In this document: piece by piece, positions 1 through 26,815 of the stretch | How the letters are laid out: each line of letters begins with the position of its first letter | Position numbering within the stretch: the first letter of the stretch is position 1 | From: Ashinkailepas kermadecensis | Lineage: Eukaryota; Arthropoda; Thecostraca; Neolepadidae | Assembly: GCA_034440615.1 (NCBI GenBank) | Contig: JAOTOM010004116.1 | Coordinates: forward strand, 26,001-90,000 | Length of the DNA stretch: 64,000 bases | Reading direction: 5' to 3' | The notes under the pieces: model-generated | Database searches by the model: none | What the model was told of the DNA's origin: nothing | Seen by the model: only the letters and a program-made list of their open reading frames with translations | Made by a program: the position numbers and the translations under genes

Positions 1-128
1 GTACAGCATAGCATATTATCGACTCTTGCTCATGTAGGGGGTGGTCATCCAATCACAAGGTTTTTTTTTGTGATGTATAGTGATGAATTTGATGACATCA
101 AAATGGTGATATCTCACTGGTGTTATAT

Positions 129-186
129 GGGCGCTACATGACCGATGTAGTCGATGCGCCCTAAAGCCCTAATAACTAACTAACTC
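129..186 (+). mobile_element. Retroposon 3' hairpin tail (copy 1)
   Basis: Starts with GGGCGC, ends its hairpin with GATGCGCCC, then runs into AGCCCTAATAACTAACTAAC. This is the same module found at 11888, 12060, 42190 and 52441: a GGGCGC/GCGCCC stem with an inner GAC/GTC pair, followed by an A/C/T-rich simple tail. No LINE or SINE body is recognisable upstream. Confidence 0.6.
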
Positions 187-235
187 ACCGGTGTTATAAT
201 GATTTTTCGTTAGGTGTGAGATGTTGAAACGAGCA

Positions 236-668
236 CAGTATGATATCAAAATTTTCCATGGAATTAGTGTCATTTGAAATGCTTTTGATGTCTTTCAGAC
301 CCAAATTTGAGTCAATAGTGTACTTATGACTGTACCTTTTTCATTTGTTTTGAGATTCATACTTTAGGAAGAGCTAGATTTGGGTTAGTGTGAAAAATAC
401 CTATGATATAAACTGGTATTGTATGCCATATCATATTATAGGTAATCCCTTTGCCTGAAATTGTGCTGCAAAATGTTGGTGTATCACCATTCCTTATCAG
501 GAGCATGAGCATGACATGTATGCACAAGATACTGTTAGAAAGGAGACACATTAGCATGCATGAAGGAGCAGGATGTCAATATTTATTGGAGAAGAATGTT
601 GATTGAGTGCGCAAAAAGTGGTATATTCCACCCTATTTCAGGAACAATTTATCACTGTATCTCACTGC
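236..668 (+). repeat. Dispersed ~430 bp repeat, copy 1
   Basis: Aligns along its length with 9074-9503. Both copies contain recognisable blocks such as GATATAAACT, CATATCATA, GGTAATC/GGCAATC and TATTCCACC/ATTCCACCTTATTTC. Both begin CAGTA-GAT-TC-AAATT and end ATTTATC-CTG, so imperfect inverted ends are possible. There is no coding capacity. It is probably an old non-autonomous transposon; the class is uncertain. Confidence 0.65.
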
Positions 669-1100
669 AATACATGTTGCTTGTTAGGTTTGGTTTGATT
701 GTTATTTTTTCATATTATTACATGTTTTGCTATGTTAAGTTGCTCTATTTCTTTATTATTTTATAGGTGTTTATTTGTTCAGTGCTATGTGAAATTCTTC
801 TTTTTTTGCTTTTTTTGGGGGGTGGGGGAGCAGCAGAAAGGCCATGGTTTGATAGGCATTGGTTGTAGGACAGCTGGCCAGGGTAAGAATACCTGCTGTA
901 TGTTCAGGTTGTGCCACAGTGCCTTACACAATTATCTAGCCTTCTTTTTGGAGGAATCCTGCCCATGTGAAGTTCCTAATGCCACAGTGTCTTTCCCTTT
1001 GAAGTGGTTTGTTCAAAGTGTGATATGGTCAGCAGGTACTAAAAGGATGCACCACTAGGAGTGATATCAACTAAGGCAAATTTCACTCACATCACAAGCT

Positions 1101-1345
1101 GTGTATTCACACCAAATTTGGTGTGAATACACCTTTAGTAATTTTCAAGTATTACCCCTCACACATTCTTCAGGTCAACAAGGTATTTAAGTCACTGTCA
1201 TCTGACTGCCAGTCAGCTGTTGGTGACTTAAATATTAAATATGATTACATACCATTAATTAAATACACCTCAGTAAATTAAATATACTTACATAAGATTA
1301 CCTAGTGGGATATTCACACCAAATTCGGTGTGATTACACTACTTG
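1101..1345. repeat. Pair of palindromes ACACCAAATTTGGTGT
   Basis: Bases 1101-1132 form a perfect 32 bp palindrome centred on CCAAATTTGG. A diverged copy (CACACCAAATTCGGTGTG) lies at about 1312-1335. Two related palindromes about 200 bp apart suggest the ends of a small inverted-repeat element, but no target duplication is clear. Confidence 0.45.
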
Positions 1346-3929
1346 TGATGTTAGTGAGATTGGCCTCTGGTTGCATCACTGCAATTGGCATCAGCGAGGA
1401 TGCCACATTTGTTGGTCACCAACTGTAGAGTAAGCATTTGCAGCAGAAATGAGTGCTCAAATCATCTAAATGGCATTAATAAACTTGGTAATTAACATTG
1501 TTTTCTCAAAATTTGGTTAGTGATTTAAAAGACTCATTCACCCAATTTAAATTGGTATTTTAAAAAAATAGTGTTAAGTGAGTTAAGCAGGGGCATGCTC
1601 CACTAACCATTTTTCAGTTGCAAACATCCTGTAATTCAGATTGGAACTGAAATTAACCCCAACAAAATAGTCTCTGATGTTTAATATATCTTCATTAGAT
1701 CAGATTGGTGCCTTCTGTGTTGGTCAAGCAGTAACACAAAATTTACATTTTGGACGTATTTCCCATGACAATTTTCATCACAAAAATGTTTTATCTCAAC
1801 AAATTAAATACCCACATGACATCTTTTGAATAGCTAGCCAGAACAAATTAAATGAAGCATGGTAATTATCAAATGAAATCCTGAGAATCATGATAAAAAA
1901 AATGACTGGAGGTGTTTATAGCCCATATGCCACAGCCATAGCATGTATAGGTTTTGTGTATGTTTAGCCCAATCTTGATGGCCAACTTTAATAGGGGCTT
2001 TCTTGGAATCTAGCATTCGTATACATTATATTTTATTTTATACATTATATTATACATCTAGCCTGTAAGTTTTGTCCAATCAAAGGTATGTGGGTATCAT
2101 GTGATCCAACATCCATATGTTATATGCAATCCAACATCTATATTTCGCATAATGCAACATTGGTAGGTTTTGCATGGTTCAACTTCCAAAGGTTTACCTG
2201 ATTTGGTTTCTAGCAACGTTAATGGGTTTTATAAGATCAAATCTCTGAAGGTTTTAAGCAATCCAACATCCTTACATCAGGCTAGGTTATATTATTTCGA
2301 ACTAAATCAAATTGATGCACCTGCACTGTTTAATTCCTCCAATTTTTTGGAAGCATATATATGGTATGACTCTAAAATGTGCAAACATGCAGCAGGCTTT
2401 TGGAATTTCCTTTATATCATTCCCTGGTGCTCTACATAATACTAATAAGCCTTGTGTGCCATCAGCAAGCACATGCATATTTTATTGGCATTTCTTTAAC
2501 ATCTAAGATATCTATGGTAGTGCTTTTCCTCAGAACTTGTTCAACATATGTTGTTCCATTATAAGACATCGTTTTAAGTAGTTTGTACCATTTCTATAGG
2601 AAAAAGTTGCATTCTCTTGATAACTTAAGTTTAACATACTTTTTTCTTTATTATTGTAATAAATTGAGCTACTTCAAAGAATGGCATGATTTAGTTCATC
2701 TTAATCTTCATTTCATATTTCTTTAGATAAAAGCATGCAATCTGTATTCTGTGCTGAAGCTGCTCCCTGAAGCCCCCTGAACATCATGGAGTCAAATAGT
2801 GCTCAGGTTTGATAAGAGCCACAGGGGCCAATCTGGGTTAAGCCTACACCTGGAAAATGCTATGAGATGAGACAAAAGACTAAACTTCCTAGCCAATGCC
2901 ATATCAGGAGTTGTAAAGAAAATATCTACTGTGCTGTGTTGCCATGCCAAATCTCTTCCGTGACACATGCCTGAAGGCCAGTCTTGAATCCACTGGCATG
3001 TGCACCTGTTACTGGCATATTTTCCTTATTTATGAGTATAATTTCAGCCACCTATTGGCATCAATCTCTCCCCCCCCCCCCATTCACCACTATCATCATA
3101 CTGCAGAGCTCATAATTAAAAATATGATTCTTAAACCAAATTAATTTATCCATCTATCTCTAGATGAACTCTTAACTGTTATGCTGTTATATATAACTGT
3201 ATTCCCCGAGCCATTGGTCAATTGCATCAGCATCACATGCCTGAATGAAGGTACTGAATCCAAAGTATTGTATTTTAATTGGGAGGGGGTTGGGGGCGGT
3301 AGAGTCTGGTTGACTCAGATGGTTGCCCTGCAGTTGCCAGTGAGTGCAGCTCCCCCTCAGGTAAAATACCATAGATGAGCCCTTGTTCATTGCCCGTCAG
3401 GACATTGTGTTGAGTGTGTATTCTGATACATGCCCTGAAACATGCATGCAGAATTAAAGTGACTCGTGCATTCACCAGATTGCTTGACTAAAAGCAGAAG
3501 TAAAAATCGTTCAGGCCTCTCTTTAACTGCACTCGAAACCCCAGAGCACCACGCTATCACTGAGATACCGAGGACGGGTGGTGACCGCCGGTCGTGGCGT
3601 GAGCTCTGTGGTTGGCTGCCCGTGTGCGGTAATGTCGCTGCAAACTCTTTATTAGAGTACTACACAAATTAGCTCAAATTGTTGGAGAGGCTTTGCAGAA
3701 TCGGAGTTAGTTCTAAGAGTTAGTGCTTGTTCATTGGCCCAGAGCCCTCCTCTCGATCGGGAAGTTTCAGTTCCACAGCTCAAATTTGACCGATAGTTTA
3801 ACATATCCACACAGCGGGCACGGCCGCCTGGTGCCTGCGTCCCGATCCTGCCTGGTGCCTGTGTCCCGATCCTGCCTGGTCGGTTGTCAACTGATCATCC
3901 CAGTCGGAGGCGTTAATAGCGAGAGCACT

Positions 3930-4015
3930 TGAAGCGACTTGAACCAAGACAAGACGGGCAGGTCTTCGCAGGCCAGCGCTCTATCCACTTGTCTAACCAG
4001 GCGACAGAGAGCTAG
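3930..4015 (-). mobile_element. Weak tRNA-like SINE remnant
   Basis: Read on the - strand it has TGGTTAGACAAGTGGATAGA (A-box-like), GCGCTGGCCTGCGAAGACC in the anticodon region and GGTTCAAGTC (B-box-like). The arrangement is that of a tRNA head, but the arms pair poorly. Confidence 0.35.
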
Positions 4016-4682
4016 CCAGATTGAGAGTACTTCAGGAACAATGCTGCGATGAAAGTTAATAGATGTCAAGATTGAAAGAGCAGACCGGCTTCAGAGTAAG
4101 ACAAGTACAGCCTGACATGCTGTATTAACTGCACCTGTTACTGGCTGTTGAAGTCGCCAGCGAACGTAGATGCCGCCCCTAACATCTTCCTTTGAGCAAG
4201 GATTCAGAACACTTAATTACCAGTATTGGGATTGAAATGGGTGAATAGCAAAACTACGGGGACACATCTGACTCTGAATTAAGAAATTAGAGCGCGAAGC
4301 ACTAGCAAGAAGTTATTACGATTTCAAAAGCTTAATGGTGGGGCTGGGTCGGGCCGCTCTGATGAACTTCTCTACCATGAACATGGGAGTAAACTCGTTC
4401 AGGCCTCGCCCTCGCTGGTAATGCTGATGAAAACGATGACTATTGCGCTCATAGCTATAAAATATACGTGCAGTTTTGCGTTGAGTACTCTGCACTGTTG
4501 CACTGTATGTATGTACAGATGCACATATATGTATGTATATATGTATGCATGTGTGTATGTATGTATCTATGCTTCCAGGCTTTACAAATAGCGAATTTCT
4601 GTTTGATGTCTCAGGCGGCTACTGCTGCTCCTCGTTCGTTGCCCACACCTGAGTGGTTATCCGGTTGCGATTTTTTTTCCAG

Positions 4683-20025
<15,343 letters not shown>

Positions 20026-21859
20026 AGGTACGTGAGGTCTGTCAGGACCGGGACCGGGAACATCGGGACTACCTGAACAAACACGCCGCCCGCGGATCCT
20101 GCAGAGCGACCTTGAATGTCTGACCCCGCTCCGCCTGCGGACCGGGAGGGACATTGGATGTCCCTGGCCCCGCTCCGCCTGCGGACCGGGAGGGATATTG
20201 GATGTCCCTGACCCCGCTCCGCCTGCGGACCGGGAGGGACATTGGATGTCCCTGACCCCGCTCCGCCTGCGGACCGGGAGGGATATTGAATGTCCCTGGC
20301 CCCGCTCCGCCTGCGGACCGGGAGGGACATTGGATGTCCCTGACCCCGCTCCGCCTGCGGACCGGGAGGGATATTGAATGTCCCTGGCCCCGCTCCGCCT
20401 GCGGACCGGGAGGGACATTGGATGTCCCTGACCCCGCTCCGCCTGCGGACCGGGAGGGATATTGAATGTCCCTGGCCCCGCTCCGCCTGCGGACCGGGAG
20501 GGATATTGAATGTCCCTGGCCCCGCTCCGCCTGCGGACCGGGAGGGACATTGGATGTCCCTGACCCCGCTCCGCCTGCGGACCGGGAGGGATATTGGATG
20601 TCCCTGGCCCTTCTCCGCCTGTGGACCGGGATGGATATTGGATGTCCCTGACTCCGCTCCGCCTGTGGACCGGGAGGGATATTGGATGTACCCGATCCAA
20701 CCCCGCCTGCGGACCGAGAGCGACATTAAATGTCGCCCGAAACGCCTCGCAGTCTGCGGACCCTGGCGAGCGACGCGAATGGCCCTGACTCTGCGTTGTG
20801 TGCGAGCCGAGAGTGACATTGAATGTCCCCCGGAAAACTCGAGCCGTCTGCGGACGCTGAGAGCAATGTTAAATGTCGCCGAGTTCGTTGTGTGCGGATC
20901 CTGAGAGCGGCACCGTCGTGCTCTCGCGCCACCCGTCGAGCTGATGATGTATTCGCCTCTGGGTCCCGACAACGTCGCCACGGTCGCTGGACCCCAACAC
21001 CCGAAGCTGCCGACTGGCCCCCTGACCTCCGCGAGGAGCCAGCTATACCCGAAAATGTTCAGCCGATGAAGTGCTGTCGACAGCGCAGACGTCAGGTGCC
21101 ACGCCATGGGTCCCAGCGCAATGGTCAGGCGAGACGGCCGCGCAGCGCGCTTCACGTGCTGCCGCCATGGTTGTCACACTGCTCGCGCGCGTGTTTGTGC
21201 GTGCGCATTTGCGTGTTTGTGTGCTTGAGCTTACTGCGAACTTCAGGATGTCGTGCACTCACCGCGTTGCGGCCGTGTTGTCCGCTTTGCCGCTCGCGCA
21301 TATGGGAGGAAGGCGGTCAAGCGAGGACCATCGGCAGAGGCGCGCGACGGGCCGTGATCGGTCCCGCTGTGGTCGGTGCGCGACACGATCACAACTGCGG
21401 AGCGAGCGTGCCGACTGTTGTTTTGTGCATGCACAGTGACTGTGCCGCCATGTCGGCGAGTTTGCGTGTTCCCGTGTGAAAGAGTCGGTTGGCGCCGGTT
21501 TCCGGACAGGGTTTCCGTGTGTCCCTGTGTCGCACGTGTCCGGGATGGACACGTGCCATGGCCGTGCCGCGCCGCAGCGACCACTGTAGGTCACGTCGAT
21601 GACTCGGTCACTTGTAGGTGATTTTGGTGATTGAAGTTTGTGTCGGGGAGGGGGTGGACGGGTGATGCGACCAGTGATGGCTGACGGGTGACGTCGTCGA
21701 GAGGCGCGGCTGAACCCGCCACGGGGCGCGCCAATGGCCGACGGGCGACGTATGACCGTCAAGAGGTGCGGCTGTGCTCGCCGCGGGGCGCGGCAATGAT
21801 CGGTGTGTATTCTATTCGCGACTTTAACGTTGATTCTTAAGAGTGTACCGCAGTTTCGG
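20026..21859 (+). other. PPP2R1A: Probable 3' UTR of the PP2A scaffold gene
   Basis: No convincing coding exon follows the stop. The first AATAAA on this strand is at 21860. The interval holds a 44 bp minisatellite and then CpG-rich DNA from about 20.84 to 21.6 kb with no recognisable frame. Confidence 0.5.
20100..20830. repeat. 44 bp minisatellite, ~13 good copies plus decayed edge
   Basis: The unit runs GACCCCGCTCCGCCTGCGGA then CCGGGAGGGACATTGGATGT CCCT. GGGACATT-GG-ATGTCCC is nearly palindromic. It begins only ~75 bp after the PP2A-A stop and so is probably transcribed. Units decay toward 20830. Confidence 0.93.
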
Positions 21860-21865
21860 AATAAA
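21860..21865 (+). promoter_or_regulatory. Candidate poly(A) signal, PP2A scaffold gene
   Basis: AATAAA, the first on the + strand after the stop at 20025. Confidence 0.45.
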
Positions 21866-21886
21866 TCACGTGTCAATGCCTGAGTA

Positions 21887-21892
21887 TTTATT
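21887..21892 (-). promoter_or_regulatory. Candidate poly(A) signal, SETD3
   Basis: TTTATT on the + strand, i.e. AATAAA on the - strand. It is the first downstream of the SETD3 stop and lies 21 bp from the opposing signal. Confidence 0.45.
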
Positions 21893-22746
21893 CGACTTCT
21901 GTGGCCTTCAACGGTGCGCGGTCCCGAACGACTGGCGCACGCCATTGCACTCATGACTGTCAAGCAGCACACTGCACACATCTCATTAGTATCACACTCG
22001 GAACGACTGTTTAGACACTCATCAACAACACAAACTGTCGGCACATTTGTTGCCAACTGGCGCCGCGCCGGCCTTTGCGACGGCGGCGGAAACATTTGAG
22101 CTCGGTTGAGCGGGCAGAGCGTCGGCCGGCCGACAGCTGTACAGAGTGGACGGTGAGCCACCGGGCACGACGGCGAGCCACCGGGCACGACGGCGGCCTT
22201 GATTCGGTTGTGGCGCCGCGACGGACCAGGCGGCGGCTGGCCACGGAGGTAGGCGTGCACGCGTCTCGCCCCGCTGGCAGCCGCCAGAAGGCCGTGTCGG
22301 GTGTCGGCCGGCCGCGGTGTTGGCGTCAGTCGGGTGCGTCCTCCCGGGGTCTCGGCTGGGCCGCCGTACCCGTCCCGTCGTCGGCGGGTATCAAGCTGGT
22401 AGGTGGCACGTGCCCGTCCCAGTCGCCGGTGGGTATCGCGTTGGTAAGTGGCACGTGCCATCCCAATCGCAGGCGAGCTCGACACTGGCTAGCAGCAGGT
22501 CACGGTCTATGTCTCCGTCCCAGTCCCAGTCCCAGTCCGCGGGCCTCTGCCTGTCCCAGTTGGCTAGTTTCAGTGTGCCGCCAGGTCTCTGTCCCGGTTG
22601 TCAGGTTTCGGTCTCTGTCCCAGTCTCTGCCTGTTCCAGCAGCCGCCCAGTCGGTTTGTCCCAATCACCACCCAGTCCGTCTGCCCCAGTCGCCAGGTCT
22701 CCTTTGTCCCAGTCGCCGCCTGGTCCCGGTCTCCGACCAGCCGACG
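21893..22746 (-). other. SETD3: Probable 3' UTR of SETD3
   Basis: CpG-rich DNA with CCCAGTC-type degenerate repeats at 22380-22740 and a 20 bp direct repeat (GAGCCACCGGGCACGACGGC) at about 22153-22192. No coding similarity on either strand. Confidence 0.45.
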
Positions 22747-23027
22747 TCACTCGCTCTCCTTTAGCCGGGCGTACTCGAGGGCGCGCTCGAGGATGCGTTT
22801 CTCGCCGAGCCGCAGCGTGACGGCCATGCGCGCGTGCGTCGACAGCTGGCCGTCCCGCAGCAGCGCCGCGTCGTCGTCGACGGAGCCGGCGTACAGCCGC
22901 AGCAGCAGGCCGATGCGGGTGTGCAGGTAGCGCCAGGCGACCGTGTCCAGACTGGCCGCCAGGCCCGGACACGAGTCGGCGCCCAGTTGCATCACGCCGT
23001 CGTACACCAGCCAGTACTCGAGCGCCG
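22747..23027 (-). CDS. SETD3: SETD3 last coding exon
   Basis: The acceptor TGTTCGGCAG is followed by two bases completing Ala, then ALEYWLVYDGVMQLG... to LEYARLKESE and TGA at 22749-22747. The pattern LLLRLYAGSVDDDAALL and LRLGEKRILE matches the helical substrate-binding domain of SETD3. Confidence 0.88.
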
Positions 23028-26000
23028 CTGCCGAACACGGACCGTCACAGCACCTCACACAGCTGACCCACACACCAGGCAGTACTGACGCTGACACACA
23101 CCAGCAGGTGCTGACGCTGACCAGCAGGTACTGACGCTGACCCCCACACACCAGCAGGTACTGACGCTGACCTACACACCAGCAGGTACTGACGCTGACC
23201 TACACACCAGCAGGTACTGACGCTGACCCACACACCAGCAGGTACTGACGCTGACTCACATCAGCAGGTACTGACACTGACCTACATACCAGCAGGTACT
23301 GACGCTAACCCACACACCAGCAGATATTGACGCTGACCTACACACCAGCAGGTACTGACGCTGACCCACACACCAGCAGGTACTGACGCTGACCCCCACA
23401 CACCAGCAGGTACTGACGCTGACCTACACACCAGCAGGTACTGATGCTGACCTACACACCAGCAGGTACTGACGCTGACCCACACACCAGCAGGTACTGA
23501 CGCTGACCCACACACCAGCAGGTACTGACGCTGGACCTACACACCAGCAGGTACTGATGCTGACCCACACCAGCAGATACTGACGCTGACCAACACACCA
23601 GCGGATACTGACGCTGACCCCCACACACCAGCAGGTACTGATGCTGACCTACACACCAGCAGGTACTGACGCTGACCTACACACCAGCAGGTACTGATGC
23701 TGACCTACACACCAGCAGGTACTGATGCTGACCTACACACCAGCAGGTACCGATGCTGACCTACACACCAGCAGATACTGACGCTGACCTACACACCAGC
23801 GGGTACTGACGCTGACCTACACACCAGCATATACTGACGCTGACCTACACACCAGCAGGTACCGATGCTGGCCTACGAACCAACTGGGCAATATCCAGCT
23901 CAGCTACACGAATAACGAACGAATTCGAGGCAGGCCAGAAGATCACAGATTAAATATTACTGAGCTAAAAAGTCAATTCGCTCATCTAGCAGAATTCCAC
24001 AATTAGATATATCGAGTCCTGGGTTGGGTTCTTTTACAACGCATTCAACTGCTGTGGCCACATAGCGCCGTCAACTTCCCGCGCCAAGTGGTCGCAGGTG
24101 GACCCCGTAATCCCGCCGGTTGTGGGAGTCGAACCCCCGATCTTACGACACTGCATGCAGCTCAACAAAATATAAAACGGGCGGGCAATAGCGTCACCGC
24201 CCGACAAGGCCGTTAGTTTGTACGGAGGACGTTTACCACTTATATTGCAATGTATCTCACGACTGATAATATCATCATATATAATATATTTTTCAGGACG
24301 ATATGGGTTTTGAGCAAAACACATGACACCACGTGGTCGGTCCAGACATTATCATTGTTTGTATCATAACATGTATTTAAAGTCTGGCAGGGCAACTTTA
24401 AGCAACGAGTACCATTATCCCACATCTCGCGGTAACGTATTTTCGTCATAAAATTAGAACACCTATTCCTATTCGCATTCAATCAGGTTTCAGTTTCATT
24501 CTTCAAACCCAAAGAGAGAACATCTACATAATGTATACATGGTCACATATTCGTCGACGCTTCGAACTAATCAAGGATCATTTTCAAGACATAAGCATAA
24601 ACAAAATTATCGCCATGAAATTGAGCATATTGTTTAAAGTTATCACGTTAATCTCAACATAATTTTATCACATTGCATGACACATTTCAATGCACACTTT
24701 CGGGGCCGCAGAACAAAACAAAAACATACTGCGCAATGTACTTACAATCAATGTTTGCTATCCGTCTGGCTCTCCCATCTTTCCTAGCTAGCTGCCATAT
24801 AGAGCTATGACGTAGATGTACGGAGCGAGAAACCCAACTTCTGCACGGAGCAGTCGTTCCGCTGTGGTTGCGCCGGCTCAGGGCCACCCCAGCACTCACC
24901 CTCGTCCATGTTGAACACGCGCAGGAAGGCGAGCAGGGACGCGTCGATGGGCGTGCCCTCCCTGTGCAGGTAGAACAGGCCGCTGGCCGGCACGCCCAGC
25001 CGCTGCAGCAGCAGTGTGCGGCGGGCGTGCAGCGCGTCGCCGCGCGCCACGCCCAGGCGCACCGCCACCGCGTCGTGCTCGTTGTCGGCGTAGACGAACC
25101 TGCCGCGCGCGGCCGTGCGTCAGTCATCGCCCGACGGACGCGCGTCACACCGTGCGTGACTCGGTCCTGTGTGCAGCATGTGCCACACCAGACGGCCTCC
25201 ACCGACATCGACGGCACTGATCTGCCACTCTCCCACATGGCGTGTGGACTCGGTCAACGTCGCTGCCAGCGGCGAGACATGAACAGCACCGCAAATACAC
25301 ATCATCAGCGTTATCTATCGTGCTCAAGCAAGCCCGGCCTCGGCCGGCTCACATCTACAGCCATTCTGGAACAGCGAATACAGCATGTGGGCACACAGGC
25401 ACGGAAACCTTGGTACAAGCGCTGCGTGAAGCAAGGCAGCACATCGCGAGCAAACAAGTGAAGACGTTCGGCGTCCAGATAACTCGGCGTAGTGCAAAGC
25501 ACCTACATACCAGGCTTGATTTGAAGAAGGGTCTGACTCAATGCTTAATATGAACACAATCAACCGGACGCAAAACACTATGAAGTATGGAGCAGGTCCA
25601 GTGCCCAAGGGAGGCAGCTCATCAAATAAGCTACTCACTAAGCCCCGCTGACTATTCACTAAGCGACAGCATCTACCAATACGCACCCATTGTGGAGGAG
25701 GAATTCCGAGTTTGGTCGAACACCGTAGAAGATGGAGAACTGTTCTCCGGCGGAGAAGTTGCGTGAAGCGTAGCACACACTAGCTGAGTCTTCGGCCAAG
25801 TAGTCCGTGGACACCTGCAGTGACACAGACCACAATAGGGTGCAGTGACAGACTGCGGTGTCCCCAGTCTGACTCTCAGCCAGGTCCACCCAGCCTCTGA
25901 CGTCCACCCGGCCTCTGACGTCCACCCGGCCTCTGACGTCTACCCGGCCTCTGACGTCCACCCGGCCCCTGACGTCCACCCGGCCTCTGACGTCCACCCG

Positions 26001-26545
26001 GCCCCTGACGTCCACCTGGCCTCTGACGTCTACCCGGCCCCTGACGTCCACCCGACCTCTGGTGTCCACCCGGCCTCTGACGTCCACCCGGCCTCTGACG
26101 TCCACCCGGCCCCTGGCGTCCACCCGGCCTCTGACGTCCACCCGGCCCCTGACGTCCACCCGACCTCTGGTGTCCACCCGGCCTCTGACGTCCACCCGGC
26201 CTCTGACGTCCACCCGGCCCCTGGCGTCCACCCGGCCTCTGACGTCCACCCGGCCCCTGACGTCCACCCGACCTCTGGCGCCACCGTCCACCCACAACAG
26301 GCGGGGCCAGACGGCGGCACAACACTCACCCGGCCTTCCACGTCTACCCGGCCTCTGGCGTCCACCCGGCCTCTGACGTCACCATCAACCCACGACAGGC
26401 GGGGCCAGACGGCGGCACACCACTCACCCGGCCGTTGGCGTGGTTGCAGAGGTCCCAGAACGGGATGAGGCCGGGCACGCACTGGCCGGCGCTCTGCTTG
26501 GACGGGATGTTGTTCATGCGTGTCATCACCGTCGACGCCGCCCAC
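22747..26545 (-). CDS. SETD3: SETD3 actin-histidine N-methyltransferase, 3' half
   Basis: SETD3 transfers a methyl group from S-adenosylmethionine to a histidine of actin in the cytosol. Four - strand exons were joined (26545-26428, 25814-25687, 25099-24900, 23027-22747) with matching phases. They encode the second part of the SET domain and most of the Rubisco-LSMT-type substrate-binding domain, about 240 residues. Diagnostic segments are WAASTVMTRMNNIPS, LIPFWDLCNHANG, SAGEQFSIFYGVRPNSEFLL, LLAFLRVFNMDE and MAVTLRLGEKRILERAL. Equivalents of human W274, D275, N278, H279, Y313 and R316 are present, as is N256. Human Q255 is replaced by Met. The tail stops soon after LRLGEKRILERAL, lacking the acidic extension of vertebrate SETD3. 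N-terminal exons (about the first 245 residues) should lie above 26545; none was recognised to 64000. Confidence 0.9.
23060..23880. repeat. 28 bp minisatellite, ~29 copies, SETD3 intron
   Basis: The unit is TACTGACGCTGACCTACACA CCAGCAGG with ACC[C/T]ACACACC variants and a few short units. Confidence 0.95.
24015..24170 (-). mobile_element. tRNA-derived SINE, Lys-like family
   Basis: On the - strand, a tRNA-like B box (GGGTTCGACTCC-like, here GGGGGTTCGACTCCC) is followed by TTGGCGC-type sequence and then GACGGCGCTATGTGGCCACA, AGTTGAATGCGTTGTAAAAG. The same layout occurs at 60405-60565. The 5' (A-box) half is poorly kept. Confidence 0.55.
24171..24899. other. SETD3 intron, AT-rich, unassigned
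   Basis: No coding or tandem structure seen. Base composition is clearly more AT-rich than the neighbouring arrays. Confidence 0.6.
24900..25099 (-). CDS. SETD3: SETD3 exon (substrate-binding domain start)
   Basis: After GCGCGGCAG it reads (G)FVYADNEHDAVAVRLGVARG, then LLLQRLGVPASGLFYLHREG and LLAFLRVFNMDE plus one base, ending at GTGAGT. It matches the region after the FYG motif of SETD3 proteins. Confidence 0.92.
25100..25686. other. SETD3 intron, unassigned
   Basis: Lacks repeats and recognisable coding sequence. Confidence 0.6.
25687..25814 (-). CDS. SETD3: SETD3 exon (SET domain end, FYG motif)
   Basis: The acceptor TGTCACTGCAG is followed by VSTDYLAEDSASVCYASRNF and SAGEQFSIFYGVRPNSEFLL HN plus two bases, then GTGCGT. 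The Tyr of FYG is the conserved SET-domain tyrosine. Confidence 0.93.
25875..26427. repeat. 18 bp minisatellite in SETD3 intron, built from a 5' splice site
   Basis: About 25 units of GACGTCCACCCGGCCTCT occupy 25890-26280. Two ~45 bp copies containing ACTCACCCGGCC lie at 26290-26335 and 26388-26432. On the - strand the unit contains GGCCGGGTG, the same as the exon end plus donor GGCCGG|GTGAGT at 26428, and the second full donor copy is at 26330. Confidence 0.9.
26428..26545 (-). CDS. SETD3: SETD3 exon (SET domain, NHxNG motif)
   Basis: After GTGTCTCCAG it reads (G)WAASTVMTRMNNIPSKQSA and CVPGLIPFWDLCNHANGR, then GTGAGT. NHANG carries the SAM-binding Asn-His, and MTRMN corresponds to human MTRQN. 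Confidence 0.93.
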
Positions 26546-26815
26546 CTGGAGACACGGAGCGGCGGGATCGGTGAGACACGGCGCGGCGGGATCGGTGAGA
26601 CACGGCGCGGCGGGACCGGTGAGACACGGCGCGGCGGGATCGGTGAGACACGGCGCGGCGGGATCGGTGAGACACGGCGCGGCGGGATCGGTGAGACACG
26701 GCGCGGCGGGATCGGTGAGACACGGCGCGGCGGGATCGGTGAGACACGGCGCGGCGGGATCGGTGAGACACGGCGCGGCGGGATCGGTGAGACACGGCGC
26801 GGCGGGGTCGGTGAG
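26546..26815. repeat. 24 bp minisatellite abutting a SETD3 acceptor
   Basis: About 11 units of CGGTGAGACACGGCGCGGCG GGAT. The unit touching the exon reads GGAGACACGGAGCGGCGGG, so the array is an amplification of the terminal intron sequence just before the CAG acceptor. Confidence 0.9.

Larger units (their letters stand above)
1..4682. other. AT-rich non-coding DNA, probably intron 1 of the PP2A scaffold gene
   Basis: No open frame here resembles a known protein. The first recognisable coding base of the + strand gene is 4683, and the missing first exon (about 26 codons in animal homologues, ending ...NEDVQ) was looked for here and not seen. The stretch is therefore either intron 1 or, less likely, upstream sequence with an unrecognised first exon. 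It contains the dispersed repeats listed separately, a short duplicated 24 bp unit near 3826-3880, and a TATG/TGTA-rich patch at 4505-4570. Confidence 0.6.

Noticed and set aside
3541..4680. Possible first exon of the PP2A scaffold gene
   Set aside because: No frame encodes anything like SLYPIAVLIDELRNEDVQ followed by a donor.
23060..23880. CRISPR-like array of 28 bp repeats
   Set aside because: Units are contiguous with no unique spacers, in a eukaryotic intron; it is a minisatellite. The same applies to the 32 bp array at 50640-52425.
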